Shown piece by piece: positions 8,308 to 16,720 of a stretch of DNA of 64,000 nt (position 1 is the first letter of the stretch; every line of letters starts with the position of its first letter). The position numbers and the translations under genes are program-made. The notes under the pieces were generated by a model. It saw only the letters and a list, made by a program, of their open reading frames with translations, ran no database searches and was not told the DNA's origin. Source of the stretch: Polaribacter sp. BM10 (GTDB taxonomy: Bacteria > Bacteroidota > Bacteroidia > Flavobacteriales > Flavobacteriaceae); contig NZ_CP019704.1 of the NCBI RefSeq assembly GCF_002005425.1, positions 3,076,001 to 3,140,000 of the forward strand, read 5' to 3'.

Positions 8308-9285
8308 TTAAATATACATTACTTCTTTTACTGCTTTTATAACATCTTGTGCATTCGGAATCCATTTTTCGAATAAAACAGGAGAGTAAGGCGCTGGTGC
8401 ATCTGCAGTAGTTATTCTTTTGATTGGAGCATCTAAATAATCGAATGCTTCGTTTTGAATTCTATATGTAATTTCTGACGCTACACTTGCAAATGGCCAA
8501 GCTTCTTCTAAAACTACTAATCTATTTGTTTTCTTTACAGAAGTTAAAATAGCTGCGTGATCCATAGGACGCACAGTTCTTAAATCTATAATTTCTACAG
8601 AAATATTGTCTTTTGCTAATTCGTCTGCAGCTTTGTAAGCTTCTTTAATAATTTTACCAAAAGAAACAATAGTTACATCTGTACCTTCTCTTTTAATGTC
8701 TGCAACACCAATTGGTATAATGTACTCTCCTTCCGGAATTTCCATCTTATCACCATACATTTGTTCAGACTCCATAAAAATTACCGGATCATCATCTCTA
8801 ATAGCTGCTTTTAATAATCCTTTAGCGTCGTATGGGTTAGAGGGTACAATAACTTTTAAACCAGGTGTGTTTGCAAACCAGTTTTCAAATGCTTGAGAGT
8901 GTGTTGCTCCTAATTGACCTGCAGATGCAGTTGGTCCTCTAAAAACGATAGGACAATTGAATTGCCCACCAGACATTTGTCTAATTTTTGCCGCATTGTT
9001 AATAATTTGATCAATACCAACTAAAGAGAAGTTAAAAGTCATGTATTCTACAATAGGTCTGTTGCCATTCATAGCAGAACCAATTGCAATACCTGCAAAA
9101 CCAAGTTCTGCAATAGGAGTATCTATAACTCTTTTTGCACCAAACTCGTCTAACATTCCTTTACTAGCTTTATAAGCTCCATTATATTCTGCAACTTCTT
9201 CACCCATTAAGTAAATGCTTTCATCTCTGCGCATTTCTTCGCTCATGGCTTCACAAATTGCCTCTCTAAATTGAACTGTCTTCAT
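8308..9285 (-). CDS. pdhB: Pyruvate dehydrogenase E1 component, beta subunit
   Basis: A 325-aa transketolase-like beta subunit. Landmarks are 'MGEEVAEYNGAYKASKG', 'DTPIAELGFAGIAIG', 'GATHSQAFENWFANTPGLKV' and the C-terminal 'TTADAPAPYSPVLFEKW'. With an alpha subunit encoded elsewhere it forms the thiamine-diphosphate E1 that decarboxylates pyruvate. The length fits the alpha2beta2-type E1. A branched-chain 2-oxoacid substrate cannot be excluded, but the C-terminal motif fits PDH better. It is transcribed alone and divergently from etfBA. Confidence 0.93.
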   Translation of the reverse strand: MKTVQFREAICEAMSEEMRRDESIYLMGEEVAEYNGAYKASKGMLDEFGAKRVIDTPIAELGFAGIAIGSAMNGNRPIVEYMTFNFSLVGIDQIINNAAKIRQMSGGQFNCPIVFRGPTASAGQLGATHSQAFENWFANTPGLKVIVPSNPYDAKGLLKAAIRDDDPVIFMESEQMYGDKMEIPEGEYIIPIGVADIKREGTDVTIVSFGKIIKEAYKAADELAKDNISVEIIDLRTVRPMDHAAILTSVKKTNRLVVLEEAWPFASVASEITYRIQNEAFDYLDAPIKRITTADAPAPYSPVLFEKWIPNAQDVIKAVKEVMYI

Positions 9286-9564
9286 TGAATCTAAATTATT
9301 GTTTGTTTTTTGATAAGCAAAAGTAAGGAATTTATGAGTAAATAAAATGTACTTTTATATCAAAAATAGAAGAATTTTATATTTTGAACATGTTTATTGA
9401 TTTTGTTAGTATTAAAAAGTATGTAATCAGTAGTTTTTTAGTTTTGAATTTAATCAACACAGGCATAGATTATGATTTTTAATAAATTATTCATCAATTA
9501 AAAATTATCTATGATACTCTATTTATTCTGCTGTATTTTTTAGAAAAGTTTAAAAATTTAGACC
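9286..9564. other. AT-rich intergenic region between pdhB and etfB
   Basis: About 280 bp of very AT-rich sequence upstream of pdhB. I see no ORF or strong hairpin in it. The regulatory inverted repeats of the etfB side begin at 9565. Confidence 0.6.
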
Positions 9565-9591
9565 TTTATTTATCGTAAATTGATAAATAAA
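9565..9591. repeat. 10-bp inverted repeat upstream of etfB
   Basis: TTTATTTATC (9565-9574) and its exact reverse complement GATAAATAAA (9582-9591), with a 7-nt spacer, ahead of an A-run and 11 bp before the 18-bp palindrome. It could be an operator or a weak hairpin. Confidence 0.55.
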
Positions 9592-9602
9592 TAAAAAAAA
9601 AA

Positions 9603-9645
9603 TACTATGCATGCATAGTAAATTTAAAAAAAAGCCGTAATTTCG
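9603..9645 (+). promoter_or_regulatory. etfBA promoter with 18-bp perfect palindrome operator
   Basis: TACTATGCATGCATAGTA (9603-9620) is a perfect palindrome. A -7-like box TAATTTCG follows at 9638-9645, so the palindrome covers the expected -33 region. A bound dimeric regulator there would block RNA polymerase. A TetR- or MarR-type repressor is the natural guess, but the factor is not in this window. Confidence 0.65.
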
Positions 9646-9676
9646 TCAACAAGAAAAGAATATAAAATTATAATTT

Positions 9677-10423
9677 ATGAAAATATTAGTTTGTATTAGT
9701 CACGTACCTGATACCACTTCAAAAATTAATTTTACAAATAATGATGCTGAGTTTGATAAAAACGGTGTGCAGTTTGTAATTAATCCTTATGACGAATTTT
9801 GTTTAACAAGAGCAATGTGGTTTAAAGAAAAGCAAGGTGCTACAGTAACGGTTGTTAATGTTGGTGGTGCAGAAACAGAACCAACGCTAAGAAAAGCTTT
9901 GGCAATTGGTGCAGATGATGCTATTAGAATAAATGCAGAACCAACAGATGGGTTTTTAGTAGCTAAAGAATTAGCAGAAGTTGTAAAAAACGGAGGATTC
10001 GATTTAGTTTTAGCAGGTAAAGAATCTGCAGATTATAATGGTCAAATGGTACCAGGAATGTTAGCATCATTAATAGATTTTAATTTTGTTAACGGTTGTG
10101 TAGAGATGGAAGTAGACGGTACAAGCGTAAATGCAAAAAGAGAAATTGATGGTGGTACAGAATCTTTAGCAACAACTTTACCATTAGTAGTTGGTGGACA
10201 AAAAGGTATTGTAGAAGAAAAAGACTTGCGTATTCCTAACATGAGAGGAATTATGATGGCACGTAAAAAACCATTGCAAGTAGTAGAAGCTACTGGCGCA
10301 AATGCATCAACAAATATTCAAACTTACGAAAAACCAGCACCAAAAGGAGCTGTTAAATTAGTAGATGCAGATAATTTAGATGAGTTGATTAACTTATTAC
10401 ACAACGAAGCTAAAGTTATTTAA
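9677..10423 (+). CDS. etfB: Electron transfer flavoprotein, beta subunit
   Basis: A 248-aa protein with the ETF-beta fold: 'KILVCISHVPDTTSKI' at the N-terminus, 'NPYDEFCLTRAM', the adenine-nucleotide-binding stretch 'GKESADYNGQMVPGMLA', and 'PLVVGGQKGIVEEKDLRIPNMRGIMMARKK' near residue 170-200. It binds AMP and, with EtfA, shuttles electrons from acyl-CoA and related dehydrogenases to the quinone pool. It is the first gene of etfBA, 102 nt ahead of etfA, behind a palindromic operator. Confidence 0.96.
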   Translation: MKILVCISHVPDTTSKINFTNNDAEFDKNGVQFVINPYDEFCLTRAMWFKEKQGATVTVVNVGGAETEPTLRKALAIGADDAIRINAEPTDGFLVAKELAEVVKNGGFDLVLAGKESADYNGQMVPGMLASLIDFNFVNGCVEMEVDGTSVNAKREIDGGTESLATTLPLVVGGQKGIVEEKDLRIPNMRGIMMARKKPLQVVEATGANASTNIQTYEKPAPKGAVKLVDADNLDELINLLHNEAKVI

Positions 10424-10525
10424 GTTTCGGTAAAAGTTTCACATTCTAAATTTTATCAAAAAAATAATTAAAAATTCATTTTCTATAAGCGTTTTAATGC
10501 TTTAGAAAATATAAAAATAAAAAAT

Positions 10526-11482
10526 ATGTCAGTTTTAGTATTTGCCGATTCAACAGACGGAAAATTTAAGAAAACTGCTTTTGAAGTAGTTTCTTACGGA
10601 AAAAAAGTTGCAGAACAGTTAGGTGAAAATGTTGTTGTTTTAACAATAAACGCTGCTGATTCTTCAGAATTACATAAATATGGTGCAGAAAAAGTTTTAG
10701 CGGTTTCTAACGATAGTTTAACAACATTTAATGCAAAACAATATGCTGCGGTATTGCAACAAGCAGCAGCAAAAGAAAGTGCATCTGTTGTAGTTGTAGA
10801 TTCTAGTATAGATGGTTTGTATTTAGCACCTTTAGTAGCCGTTTCTTTAGAAGCAGGTTATGCATCTAATGTAGTTGCTGCACCATCTAGTACAAGCCCT
10901 TTTACAGTAAAAAGAAAAGCATTTTCTAACAAAGCATTTTCTAATACTTTAATTTCTACAGACAAAAAAGTTATTGGTTTAGCAAAAAATTCTTTTGGTA
11001 TACATGAGAATGCAGTAGAAGGGACTGTAGAGGTTTTTGATGCAGAAGTTGCTGCATCAGGCGTAACATCAGAAAATATAGAAAGAGTAACCGGTAAAGT
11101 AACAATTGCAGATGCAGATACTGTAGTTTCTGCAGGTAGAGGTTTAAAAGGACCCGAAAATTGGGGAATGGTAGAAGAGTTAGCAGAAGTTTTAGGCGCT
11201 GCAACAGCTTGTTCTAAACCAGTTTCAGATTTAGGTTGGAGACCTCACGGTGAGCATGTTGGGCAAACAGGTAAACCAGTTGCTTCTAATTTATACATTG
11301 CAATTGGTATTTCTGGTGCAATACAGCATTTGGCAGGTATTAATGCATCTAAAGTAAAAGTAGTTATCAACACAGATCCAGAAGCACCATTTTTTAAGGC
11401 AGCAGATTACGGAGTTGTAGGAGATGCTTTTGAAGTTGTACCTAAATTAATAGAAAAATTAAAAGCGTTTAAAGCCGCTTAA
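10526..11482 (+). CDS. etfA: Electron transfer flavoprotein, alpha subunit
   Basis: A 318-aa FAD-binding subunit. The C-terminal FAD domain is clear: 'AGRGLKGPENWGMVEELA', 'RPHGEHVGQTGKPV', 'LYIAIGISGAIQHLAGI' and 'INTDPEAPFFKAADYGVVGD'. The N-terminal half is the nucleotide-fold domain beginning 'MSVLVFADSTDGKFKKTAFE'. It pairs with EtfB to carry two electrons from beta-oxidation and amino-acid catabolism dehydrogenases. It is the last gene of the operon; a terminator follows at 11526-11562. Confidence 0.96.
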   Translation: MSVLVFADSTDGKFKKTAFEVVSYGKKVAEQLGENVVVLTINAADSSELHKYGAEKVLAVSNDSLTTFNAKQYAAVLQQAAAKESASVVVVDSSIDGLYLAPLVAVSLEAGYASNVVAAPSSTSPFTVKRKAFSNKAFSNTLISTDKKVIGLAKNSFGIHENAVEGTVEVFDAEVAASGVTSENIERVTGKVTIADADTVVSAGRGLKGPENWGMVEELAEVLGAATACSKPVSDLGWRPHGEHVGQTGKPVASNLYIAIGISGAIQHLAGINASKVKVVINTDPEAPFFKAADYGVVGDAFEVVPKLIEKLKAFKAA

Positions 11483-11525
11483 AAATGGTTTGGGCGTGCC
11501 CAAATTATGAAGTTATAGCATTTCA

Positions 11526-11562
11526 AAAACCTATCAGAATTTATTGTTTTGATAGGTTTTTT
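11526..11562 (+). terminator. Terminator after etfBA
   Basis: AAAACCTATCA/TGATAGGTTTT with a 13-nt loop, then T-rich. Confidence 0.85.
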
Positions 11563-11594
11563 AAGTTAAACAATTTCTAAAATCATAATTTCGT

Positions 11595-11685
11595 CAGGCT
11601 TTCGCTACTCGCTTTTTATTTTGTTTCAATTTATTTCACAAAACAAAAGAGCTCAAACAATAGCTCTATCCTTCACGCAGGCTTT
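11595..11685. repeat. Candidate REP-like intergenic element
   Basis: A patch less AT-rich than its surroundings, bounded by direct repeats CAGGCTTT at 11595-11602 and 11678-11685. It contains two nested inverted repeats: TTTTGTTT...AAACAAAA, and AGAGCT-N8-AGCTCT. No coding potential. I recall similar intergenic pieces in marine flavobacteria but could not check. No second copy is visible in this window. Confidence 0.5.
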
Positions 11686-11816
11686 ATTATAACTAAAAAA
11701 GTAAAGTATAAAAAATAACTGTTTTCACTATCTAATTTTTTAGTAAATTGTGCCCTTAAAAATTAGCCTAAAATAATTTTAAAAAAAGCTAATTTTATTT
11801 TCCCGCAGAAAGATAT

Positions 11817-12428
11817 ATGAGTTTAATAAAACTAACCATAAAAGGAATTTCTTACAGCCAAACACAAACTGGTGCATATGCATTAGTTTTAAGTGAAATG
11901 GAAGGAAGTAGAACTTTACCAATAATTATTGGAGCCTTTGAAGCACAATCTATAGCCATAGCTTTAGAAAAAGAAATAAGACCACCAAGACCATTAACAC
12001 ACGATTTGTTTAAAACCTTTTCAGATAGATTTCAAATAGAAATAAAAGAGGTAATTATTCATAAATTAGTTGACGGTGTTTTCTTTTCTAGTTTAATTTG
12101 CGAAAAAAACGGAGAACAAGAAGTTATAGATGCAAGAACATCAGATGCAATTGCAATTGCAGTACGTTTTCAAGCACCAATTTATACCTACGAAAACATT
12201 TTAGACAAAGCAGGTGTTTATTTAAAAATTGAAGAAGAATTAGGTTTAACAGATGATGCTGAAGATGAAATTACATCAGAAATTGATACAATTTTAGAAG
12301 TTGATAAATCAGATTCTTATGCAGAAAAATCTATAACAGAGCTAAATCAAGAGTTAGACAAAGCGGTTGCTAATGAAAATTATGAATTGGCAGCAAAAAT
12401 TAGAGACGAAATTAGTAAACGGTCTTAA
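11817..12428 (+). CDS. Bifunctional nuclease (DUF151) with UVR motif
   Basis: A 203-aa protein. The N-terminal DUF151/BFN domain (about 1-135) includes 'LVLSEMEGSRTLPIIIGAFEAQSIAIALE', 'RPLTHDLF' and 'DARTSDAIAIAVRFQAPIY'. The C-terminal 40 residues form a UvrB/UvrC-type coiled-coil motif ('ELDKAVANENYELAAKIRDE'). BFN relatives have RNase and DNase activity; the UVR motif suggests a protein partner. This two-domain form is usual in Bacteroidetes. The stop is 15 nt from the nucleoside transporter start, so the two genes are probably co-transcribed. Confidence 0.9.
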   Translation: MSLIKLTIKGISYSQTQTGAYALVLSEMEGSRTLPIIIGAFEAQSIAIALEKEIRPPRPLTHDLFKTFSDRFQIEIKEVIIHKLVDGVFFSSLICEKNGEQEVIDARTSDAIAIAVRFQAPIYTYENILDKAGVYLKIEEELGLTDDAEDEITSEIDTILEVDKSDSYAEKSITELNQELDKAVANENYELAAKIRDEISKRS

Positions 12429-12443
12429 CACGAAACTTACCTT

Positions 12444-14201
12444 ATGAAAAATATATTTTTAATTGCCTTTTGTTTTATTTCAATTTCAATTTTTGGGCAA
12501 GATTTAGAACAAAATTGGACCTTTAATTCTGTAAAAAAATCAGACGGAACATCTTTACTTCAATCAGAAGAAACTAAAGTTTTTTCTTTATCCGAGGGTA
12601 AATTTCAACTTCCTGCATACGCAGATAAACCAGCTTCTACAGGAACTTACTTAAGACAAAATAATCTTATAATCTTTAATGCTACAACACCAAAAGAAGA
12701 ATTAAGATATTTTAATATTGTATCTTTTGATAATGCAAGCCTGGTTTTATCTGAAGGAGACGTAACATATACATTAGCATCGCCAGAATATACTAAAATA
12801 GTATTGGCAGAAACAGATAACGTAACACCAATTAAAAAGGTAGAAGAAGTAGAAGAAACAAAATCAGTTATAGAAAATGAAGGTATTATAGAAAGCGGTA
12901 GCTTTACTTTTACTAGTTTTTGGCGTGGTGCATTAGGTATGTTTTCTTTAATTGTAATCGCTTTTTTATTTAGTTCTAAAAAGAAAGCTATCGATTGGAA
13001 AAAAGTAGGAATTGGTTTAGCGTTACAGTTAATTATTGCAATTGGCGTTTTAAAAGTTTCTTTTATTCAGAAAGCATTTGAATTGGTTGGTAAGCTTTTT
13101 ATTGAAATCTTAGAATATACAAAAGCCGGAAGTAAGTTTTTATTTGATGGTTTAATTGCAGATATGGACACGTTTGGATACATTTTTGCTTTTCAAGTTT
13201 TACCTACAATTATATTTTTCTCTGCATTAACTTCCCTTTTATTTTATTTAGGAATTATACAATGGATGGTTAAAATCTTAGCAATTGTATTGTCTAAGTT
13301 TTTAGGTATTTCTGGTATGGAAAGTTTATCTGTTGCAGGTAATATTTTCTTAGGACAAACAGAAGCACCATTACTAATTAAAGCATATTTAGAAAAGATG
13401 AATAAATCTGAAATGCTTTTAGTAATGATTGGTGGAATGGCAACAGTTGCCGGAGCAGTATTGGCTGCTTACATTGGCTTTTTGGGTGGCGGAGACAAGG
13501 AATTAGAATTGGTTTTTGCAAAGCATTTATTAGCAGCGTCTGTTATGGCAGCACCTGGTGCAATTGTAATTTCTAAAATTCTATATCCGCAAACAGAAGA
13601 AGTAAATACAGATGTTACGGTTTCGCAAGAAAAAATAGGTTCTAATATTTTAGATGCAATTGCAAACGGAACAACAGAAGGTTTGCGATTGGCAGTAAAT
13701 GTTGGTGCAATGTTATTGGTTTTTGTAGCTGTAATTGCAATGATAAACGGTGGTTTAGGTTTAATAGGAGATTTAACTTCTTTAAATGAAATTATAGCAA
13801 GTAATACAGCATATGATCAGTTGTCTTTAGAGTTTATTTTAGGATATGTTTTTGCACCTTTAATGTGGTTAATAGGTGTGCCAACAGAAGATATGACACT
13901 TATGGGGCAATTATTAGGTATTAAACTAGCAGCAAGTGAATTTGTTGGTTACATACAGTTAGCTGAATTAAAAAATGTTGCAAATGCAACACATTTAGCA
14001 TATAATAAATCGATAATTATGGCGACCTACATGTTATGTGGTTTTGCAAATTTTGCTTCAATTGGTATTCAAATTGGTGGTATTGGTTCTTTGGCTCCTG
14101 GACAAAGAAAAGTATTGTCAGAATTCGGAATGAAAGCATTAATTGGTGGTACAATAGCCTCTTTAATGTCTGCAACTATTGCAGGTATGATTATTGGCTA
14201 A
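12444..14201 (+). CDS. CNT-family nucleoside transporter with lipocalin-like N-terminal domain
   Basis: A 585-aa protein in two parts. Residues 1-18 are a signal peptide. Residues about 19-115 are a beta-rich periplasmic segment resembling a lipocalin-like domain. After a charged linker come about ten membrane helices from residue 155. The membrane part carries CNT/NupC landmarks: 'FQVLPTIIFFSALTSLLFYLGI', 'SVAGNIFLGQTEAPLLIKAYL', 'GGMATVAGAVLAAYIGFLGG', 'GVPTEDMTLMGQLLGIKLAASEF', and a C-terminal 'CGFANFASIGIQIGGIG'. It should import nucleosides with Na+ or H+. Being just ahead of thyA suggests pyrimidine salvage. The N-terminal addition is absent from E. coli NupC. Confidence 0.9.
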   Translation: MKNIFLIAFCFISISIFGQDLEQNWTFNSVKKSDGTSLLQSEETKVFSLSEGKFQLPAYADKPASTGTYLRQNNLIIFNATTPKEELRYFNIVSFDNASLVLSEGDVTYTLASPEYTKIVLAETDNVTPIKKVEEVEETKSVIENEGIIESGSFTFTSFWRGALGMFSLIVIAFLFSSKKKAIDWKKVGIGLALQLIIAIGVLKVSFIQKAFELVGKLFIEILEYTKAGSKFLFDGLIADMDTFGYIFAFQVLPTIIFFSALTSLLFYLGIIQWMVKILAIVLSKFLGISGMESLSVAGNIFLGQTEAPLLIKAYLEKMNKSEMLLVMIGGMATVAGAVLAAYIGFLGGGDKELELVFAKHLLAASVMAAPGAIVISKILYPQTEEVNTDVTVSQEKIGSNILDAIANGTTEGLRLAVNVGAMLLVFVAVIAMINGGLGLIGDLTSLNEIIASNTAYDQLSLEFILGYVFAPLMWLIGVPTEDMTLMGQLLGIKLAASEFVGYIQLAELKNVANATHLAYNKSIIMATYMLCGFANFASIGIQIGGIGSLAPGQRKVLSEFGMKALIGGTIASLMSATIAGMIIG

Positions 14202-14248
14202 GACAAAAAACTATTTATTAAATAGTTAATAACTTTAAAATATTATTT

Positions 14249-14283
14249 AAAAAGCTTCATAAAATCATTTGAAGCTTTTTTTA
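14249..14283 (+). terminator. Terminator after nucleoside transporter
   Basis: AAAAAGCTTCA/TGAAGCTTTTTT with an AT loop and T-run. Confidence 0.88.
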
Positions 14284-14339
14284 TTTTTACACTTATTTAT
14301 TTTAGAAAAATAAATCTAATTAACACTTTACATCATAAA

Positions 14340-15164
14340 ATGAAACAATATCACGATTTAGTAAAGCACGTTTTAGAAAACGGAAACGAAAAAGGAGATA
14401 GAACTGGTACAGGAACAAAAAGTGTTTTTGGTTATCAAATGAGATTTGATTTAAGTGAAGGTTTTCCGATGGTTACCACAAAGAAATTACACTTAAAATC
14501 TATAATTCATGAACTTTTATGGTTTATAAAAGGAGATACAAATATTAAATATTTGCAAGAAAATGGTGTAAGAATCTGGAATGAGTGGGCAGATGAAAAC
14601 GGAGATTTAGGTCCTGTTTATGGGCATCAATGGCGTAATTGGAATAGTGATGAAATTGATCAATTAAAAGATGTAATTGCAACTTTAAAAGAAAACCCAA
14701 ATTCTAGAAGAATGATGGTTTCTGCTTGGAACCCTTCAGTAATGCCAGATACGTCAGTTTCGTTTTCTGAAAATGTAGCAAACGGAAAAGCAGCTTTACC
14801 TCCTTGTCATGCTTTTTTTCAGTTTTACGTAGCAGACGGAAAATTATCATGTCAATTATACCAAAGAAGTGCAGATATATTTTTAGGTGTACCTTTTAAT
14901 ATTGCTTCTTATGCTTTATTTACAATGATGGTCGCACAAGTTTGTGGTTATAAGGCAGGAGAATTTATTCACACATTTGGTGATGCTCATATTTATAATA
15001 ATCATAAAGAACAATTAGAATTGCAATTGTCTAGAGATATAAGGCCTTTACCAAAAATGAAGATGAATTCGAATATAAAAAATATTGAAGATTTTACATT
15101 CGAAGACTTCGAATTGTTAGACTACAATCCGCATCCTCATATAAAAGGAAAAGTTGCCATTTAA
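14340..15164 (+). CDS. thyA: Thymidylate synthase
   Basis: A 274-aa enzyme converting dUMP to dTMP with methylene-tetrahydrofolate. The catalytic Cys156 is in '[10 protein letters not shown]'. '[12 protein letters not shown]' (phosphate loop), '[22 protein letters not shown]' and '[10 protein letters not shown]' are all intact. It is slightly longer than E. coli ThyA because of a short insert before the active site ('[14 protein letters not shown]'). The partner dihydrofolate reductase gene lies 1.1 kb downstream, after a CBM48 gene on the opposite strand. Confidence 0.97.
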   Translation: MKQYHDLVKHVLENGNEKGDRTGTGTKSVFGYQMRFDLSEGFPMVTTKKLHLKSIIHELLWFIKGDTNIKYLQENGVRIWNEWADENGDLGPVYGHQWRNWNSDEIDQLKDVIATLKENPNSRRMMVSAWNPSVMPDTSVSFSENVANGKAALPPCHAFFQFYVADGKLSCQLYQRSADIFLGVPFNIASYALFTMMVAQVCGYKAGEFIHTFGDAHIYNNHKEQLELQLSRDIRPLPKMKMNSNIKNIEDFTFEDFELLDYNPHPHIKGKVAI

Positions 15165-15166
15165 AT

Positions 15167-15200
15167 AAAAAAGACTCTCAATTAATTGAGAGTCTTTTTT
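15167..15200. terminator. Perfect palindromic bidirectional terminator
   Basis: A 34-bp perfect palindrome: A6-GACTCTCAATT joined to AATTGAGAGTC-T6. It serves thyA (+) and the CBM48 gene (-). Confidence 0.93.
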
Positions 15201-15203
15201 ATT

Positions 15204-15500
15204 TTATACAGTTAATACACTGTTTTCTGCACCTGCATAATCGTTCCAAGAAAAACTATCTGCTTCTGCATCATTAGTGTAAACGCCGTCTATTACATAT
15301 CTAAATTCGTAAGAATTATTAGCTTCTAAATCTACAGTTGTTTTAAAAGTACCGTTCTTTAATTTCTTTAAAGGAGTAGAAGCAGCATTCCATTCGTTAA
15401 AACTTCCTACTACAGCTACATTACTAGCTTCTTCTGGTGAAATAGAGAAAGTTACTTTGCAAACAGGTTTGCTTTTTAAAAATTGTTTTTTAATTGCCAT
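15204..15500 (-). CDS. Stand-alone CBM48 / isoamylase early-set domain protein
   Basis: A 98-aa protein made almost entirely of one glycogen-binding (AMPK-beta/CBM48) domain: 'VAVVGSFNEWN' near residue 30, 'LKKLKNGTFKTTVDLE', and 'YEFRYVIDGVYTNDAEADSF' near 65-85. It has no catalytic domain and no signal peptide, so it should bind glycogen in the cytoplasm as a scaffold or targeting protein. A glycogen synthesis operon lies at 53-60 kb of the same window. A plausible promoter (TTG-N19-TACTTTTA) lies upstream on the minus strand. Confidence 0.9.
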   Translation of the reverse strand: MAIKKQFLKSKPVCKVTFSISPEEASNVAVVGSFNEWNAASTPLKKLKNGTFKTTVDLEANNSYEFRYVIDGVYTNDAEADSFSWNDYAGAENSVLTV

Positions 15501-15786
15501 AGTCTTTTGTATTTAAAAATTGTCTCAAATTTTTAAGTAAAAGTATATAAGTATTAGAACATAACAAGCCTAAAATTAGTGTTTTAATAAAGAATTATCA
15601 CTTTTGTAATTCTGATATAATTATATTGTAAAATCTATAAAATGATTCTTATAATTTAGTATTTACATAATAGTTTTTAATCTTTTTATTACTTGAAAAT
15701 CAGTAGTTATTAACGAAATCGATTTAAATTTTTTCTTGTATAATTGTAAAAAGGCATAAAAAAGTGTAACTAAGTAAAGTTTCTCT

Positions 15787-15801
15787 TATTTTTGTATAAT
15801 G
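15787..15801 (+). promoter_or_regulatory. -7 box abutting start codon (probable leaderless mRNA)
   Basis: TATTTTTG at 15787-15794, then four bases, then the ATG at 15799. With Bacteroidetes promoter geometry, transcription would begin at or within a base or two of the start codon. Confidence 0.5.
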
Positions 15802-16227
15802 AAAAAGATATTTATAATAATTGCATTAATAGTTGCCTGTTACAGTAATGCTCAAGAAACTAAGAGTTATAAATTAATTCAAGTAGATGAGTATCCATTA
15901 TTTAAAGGAACAAAGGCTTTGTATTCAAAAAATAGAGCAAAGTTCAATTCCTTTTTACAAAAAAAGTTTCTATCTAAAGTAGATTATAAAATTTTAGGAC
16001 TTGTAATAACTGATTATAAATTTTATGTTGAAATTCATATTGATCTAAATAAGAATGTAAAAGTTATAAATACAAGTGAGAAAGATAAAGATTTACATAA
16101 GGAAATCGTACGAGTGGTAGAAGAGTTTAAAGTTAAAAAAGCAGCAAAGCTAAATGGCAAAAGTGTGGCAGTAACATTTATTCTACCTTTTAAGATAAAT
16201 AGTAAAATTAATAATTTATTCAATTAA
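15799..16227 (+). CDS. Secreted protein with TonB C-terminal-like domain
   Basis: A 142-aa protein with a cleavable signal peptide ('MKKIFIIIALIVACYSNAQ'). The rest resembles the flavobacterial TonB_C-like fold: 'VDEYPLFKGTKAL' near the start, a strand like 'FYVEIHIDLNKNVKVIN', a helix 'LHKEIVRVVEEF', and a final 'LNGKSVAVTFILPFKI'. Unlike true TonB, it has no N-terminal anchor or Pro-rich spacer, so it is probably a periplasmic relative of unknown role. It is followed 1 nt later by folA and is very likely co-transcribed with it. Confidence 0.75.
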   Translation: MKKIFIIIALIVACYSNAQETKSYKLIQVDEYPLFKGTKALYSKNRAKFNSFLQKKFLSKVDYKILGLVITDYKFYVEIHIDLNKNVKVINTSEKDKDLHKEIVRVVEEFKVKKAAKLNGKSVAVTFILPFKINSKINNLFN

Positions 16228-16228
16228 T

Positions 16229-16720
16229 ATGATTACAGTTATAGCTGCTATTGCACAAAATTACGCTTTAGGTAAAGACAACGATTTAATTTGGCATTTA
16301 CCTGCAGATTTAAAAAGATTTAAAAAAGTTACAACAGGTCATTATATTTTAATGGGTAGAAATACTTTTGAATCTATTGGTAAGCCTTTGCCAAATAGAA
16401 CCACAATTATTATTACAAGAAATAAAAATTACTTTAAAGATGGTTGCTTAATTGCTAATAGTTTAGAAGAAGCTATTGAAATGGCAAAAGAAGAAGAAAA
16501 GATTTTTATAATTGGTGGTGCACAAATTTACAAAGAAACAATTGCTAAAAATTTAGCAGATCGACTAGATATTACATTGGTTCATAAATCTTTTGAAGCT
16601 GATGTATTTTTTCCGGAAATAGACCCAAAAATTTGGAAAGAAGATTCTAGAGAAGATTTTACAGCGGATGAAAAAAATAAATTAGATTACAGTTTTGTTT
16701 CTTATACAAAAGTTAATTAA
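16229..16720 (+). CDS. folA: Dihydrofolate reductase
   Basis: A 163-aa enzyme regenerating tetrahydrofolate with NADPH. Landmarks are 'VIAAIAQNYALGKDNDLIWHLPADLKRF' (substrate site including Trp and Asp), 'ILMGRNTFESIGKPLPNRTTIIITR', and 'IFIIGGAQIYKETI'. It works with ThyA upstream, which oxidises the folate cofactor. It starts 1 nt after the TonB_C-like gene. Its 3' end overlaps the convergent DUF6146 gene by 8 bp. Confidence 0.97.
   Translation: MITVIAAIAQNYALGKDNDLIWHLPADLKRFKKVTTGHYILMGRNTFESIGKPLPNRTTIIITRNKNYFKDGCLIANSLEEAIEMAKEEEKIFIIGGAQIYKETIAKNLADRLDITLVHKSFEADVFFPEIDPKIWKEDSREDFTADEKNKLDYSFVSYTKVN

Noticed and set aside
10971..11204. Leu/Gln-rich 77-codon frame antisense to etfA
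   Set aside because: Composition is the mirror of Ala/Glu/Val codons of etfA, with no start context; shadow frame.
14036..14221. 61-codon Trp/Phe/Asn-rich frame overlapping the nucleoside transporter
   Set aside because: Out-of-frame shadow of Gly/Ile-rich membrane helices.
16713..16720. Overlap of folA and DUF6146 as a possible frameshift or error
   Set aside because: Both proteins have normal C-termini; 8-bp tail-to-tail overlaps are ordinary in compact genomes.
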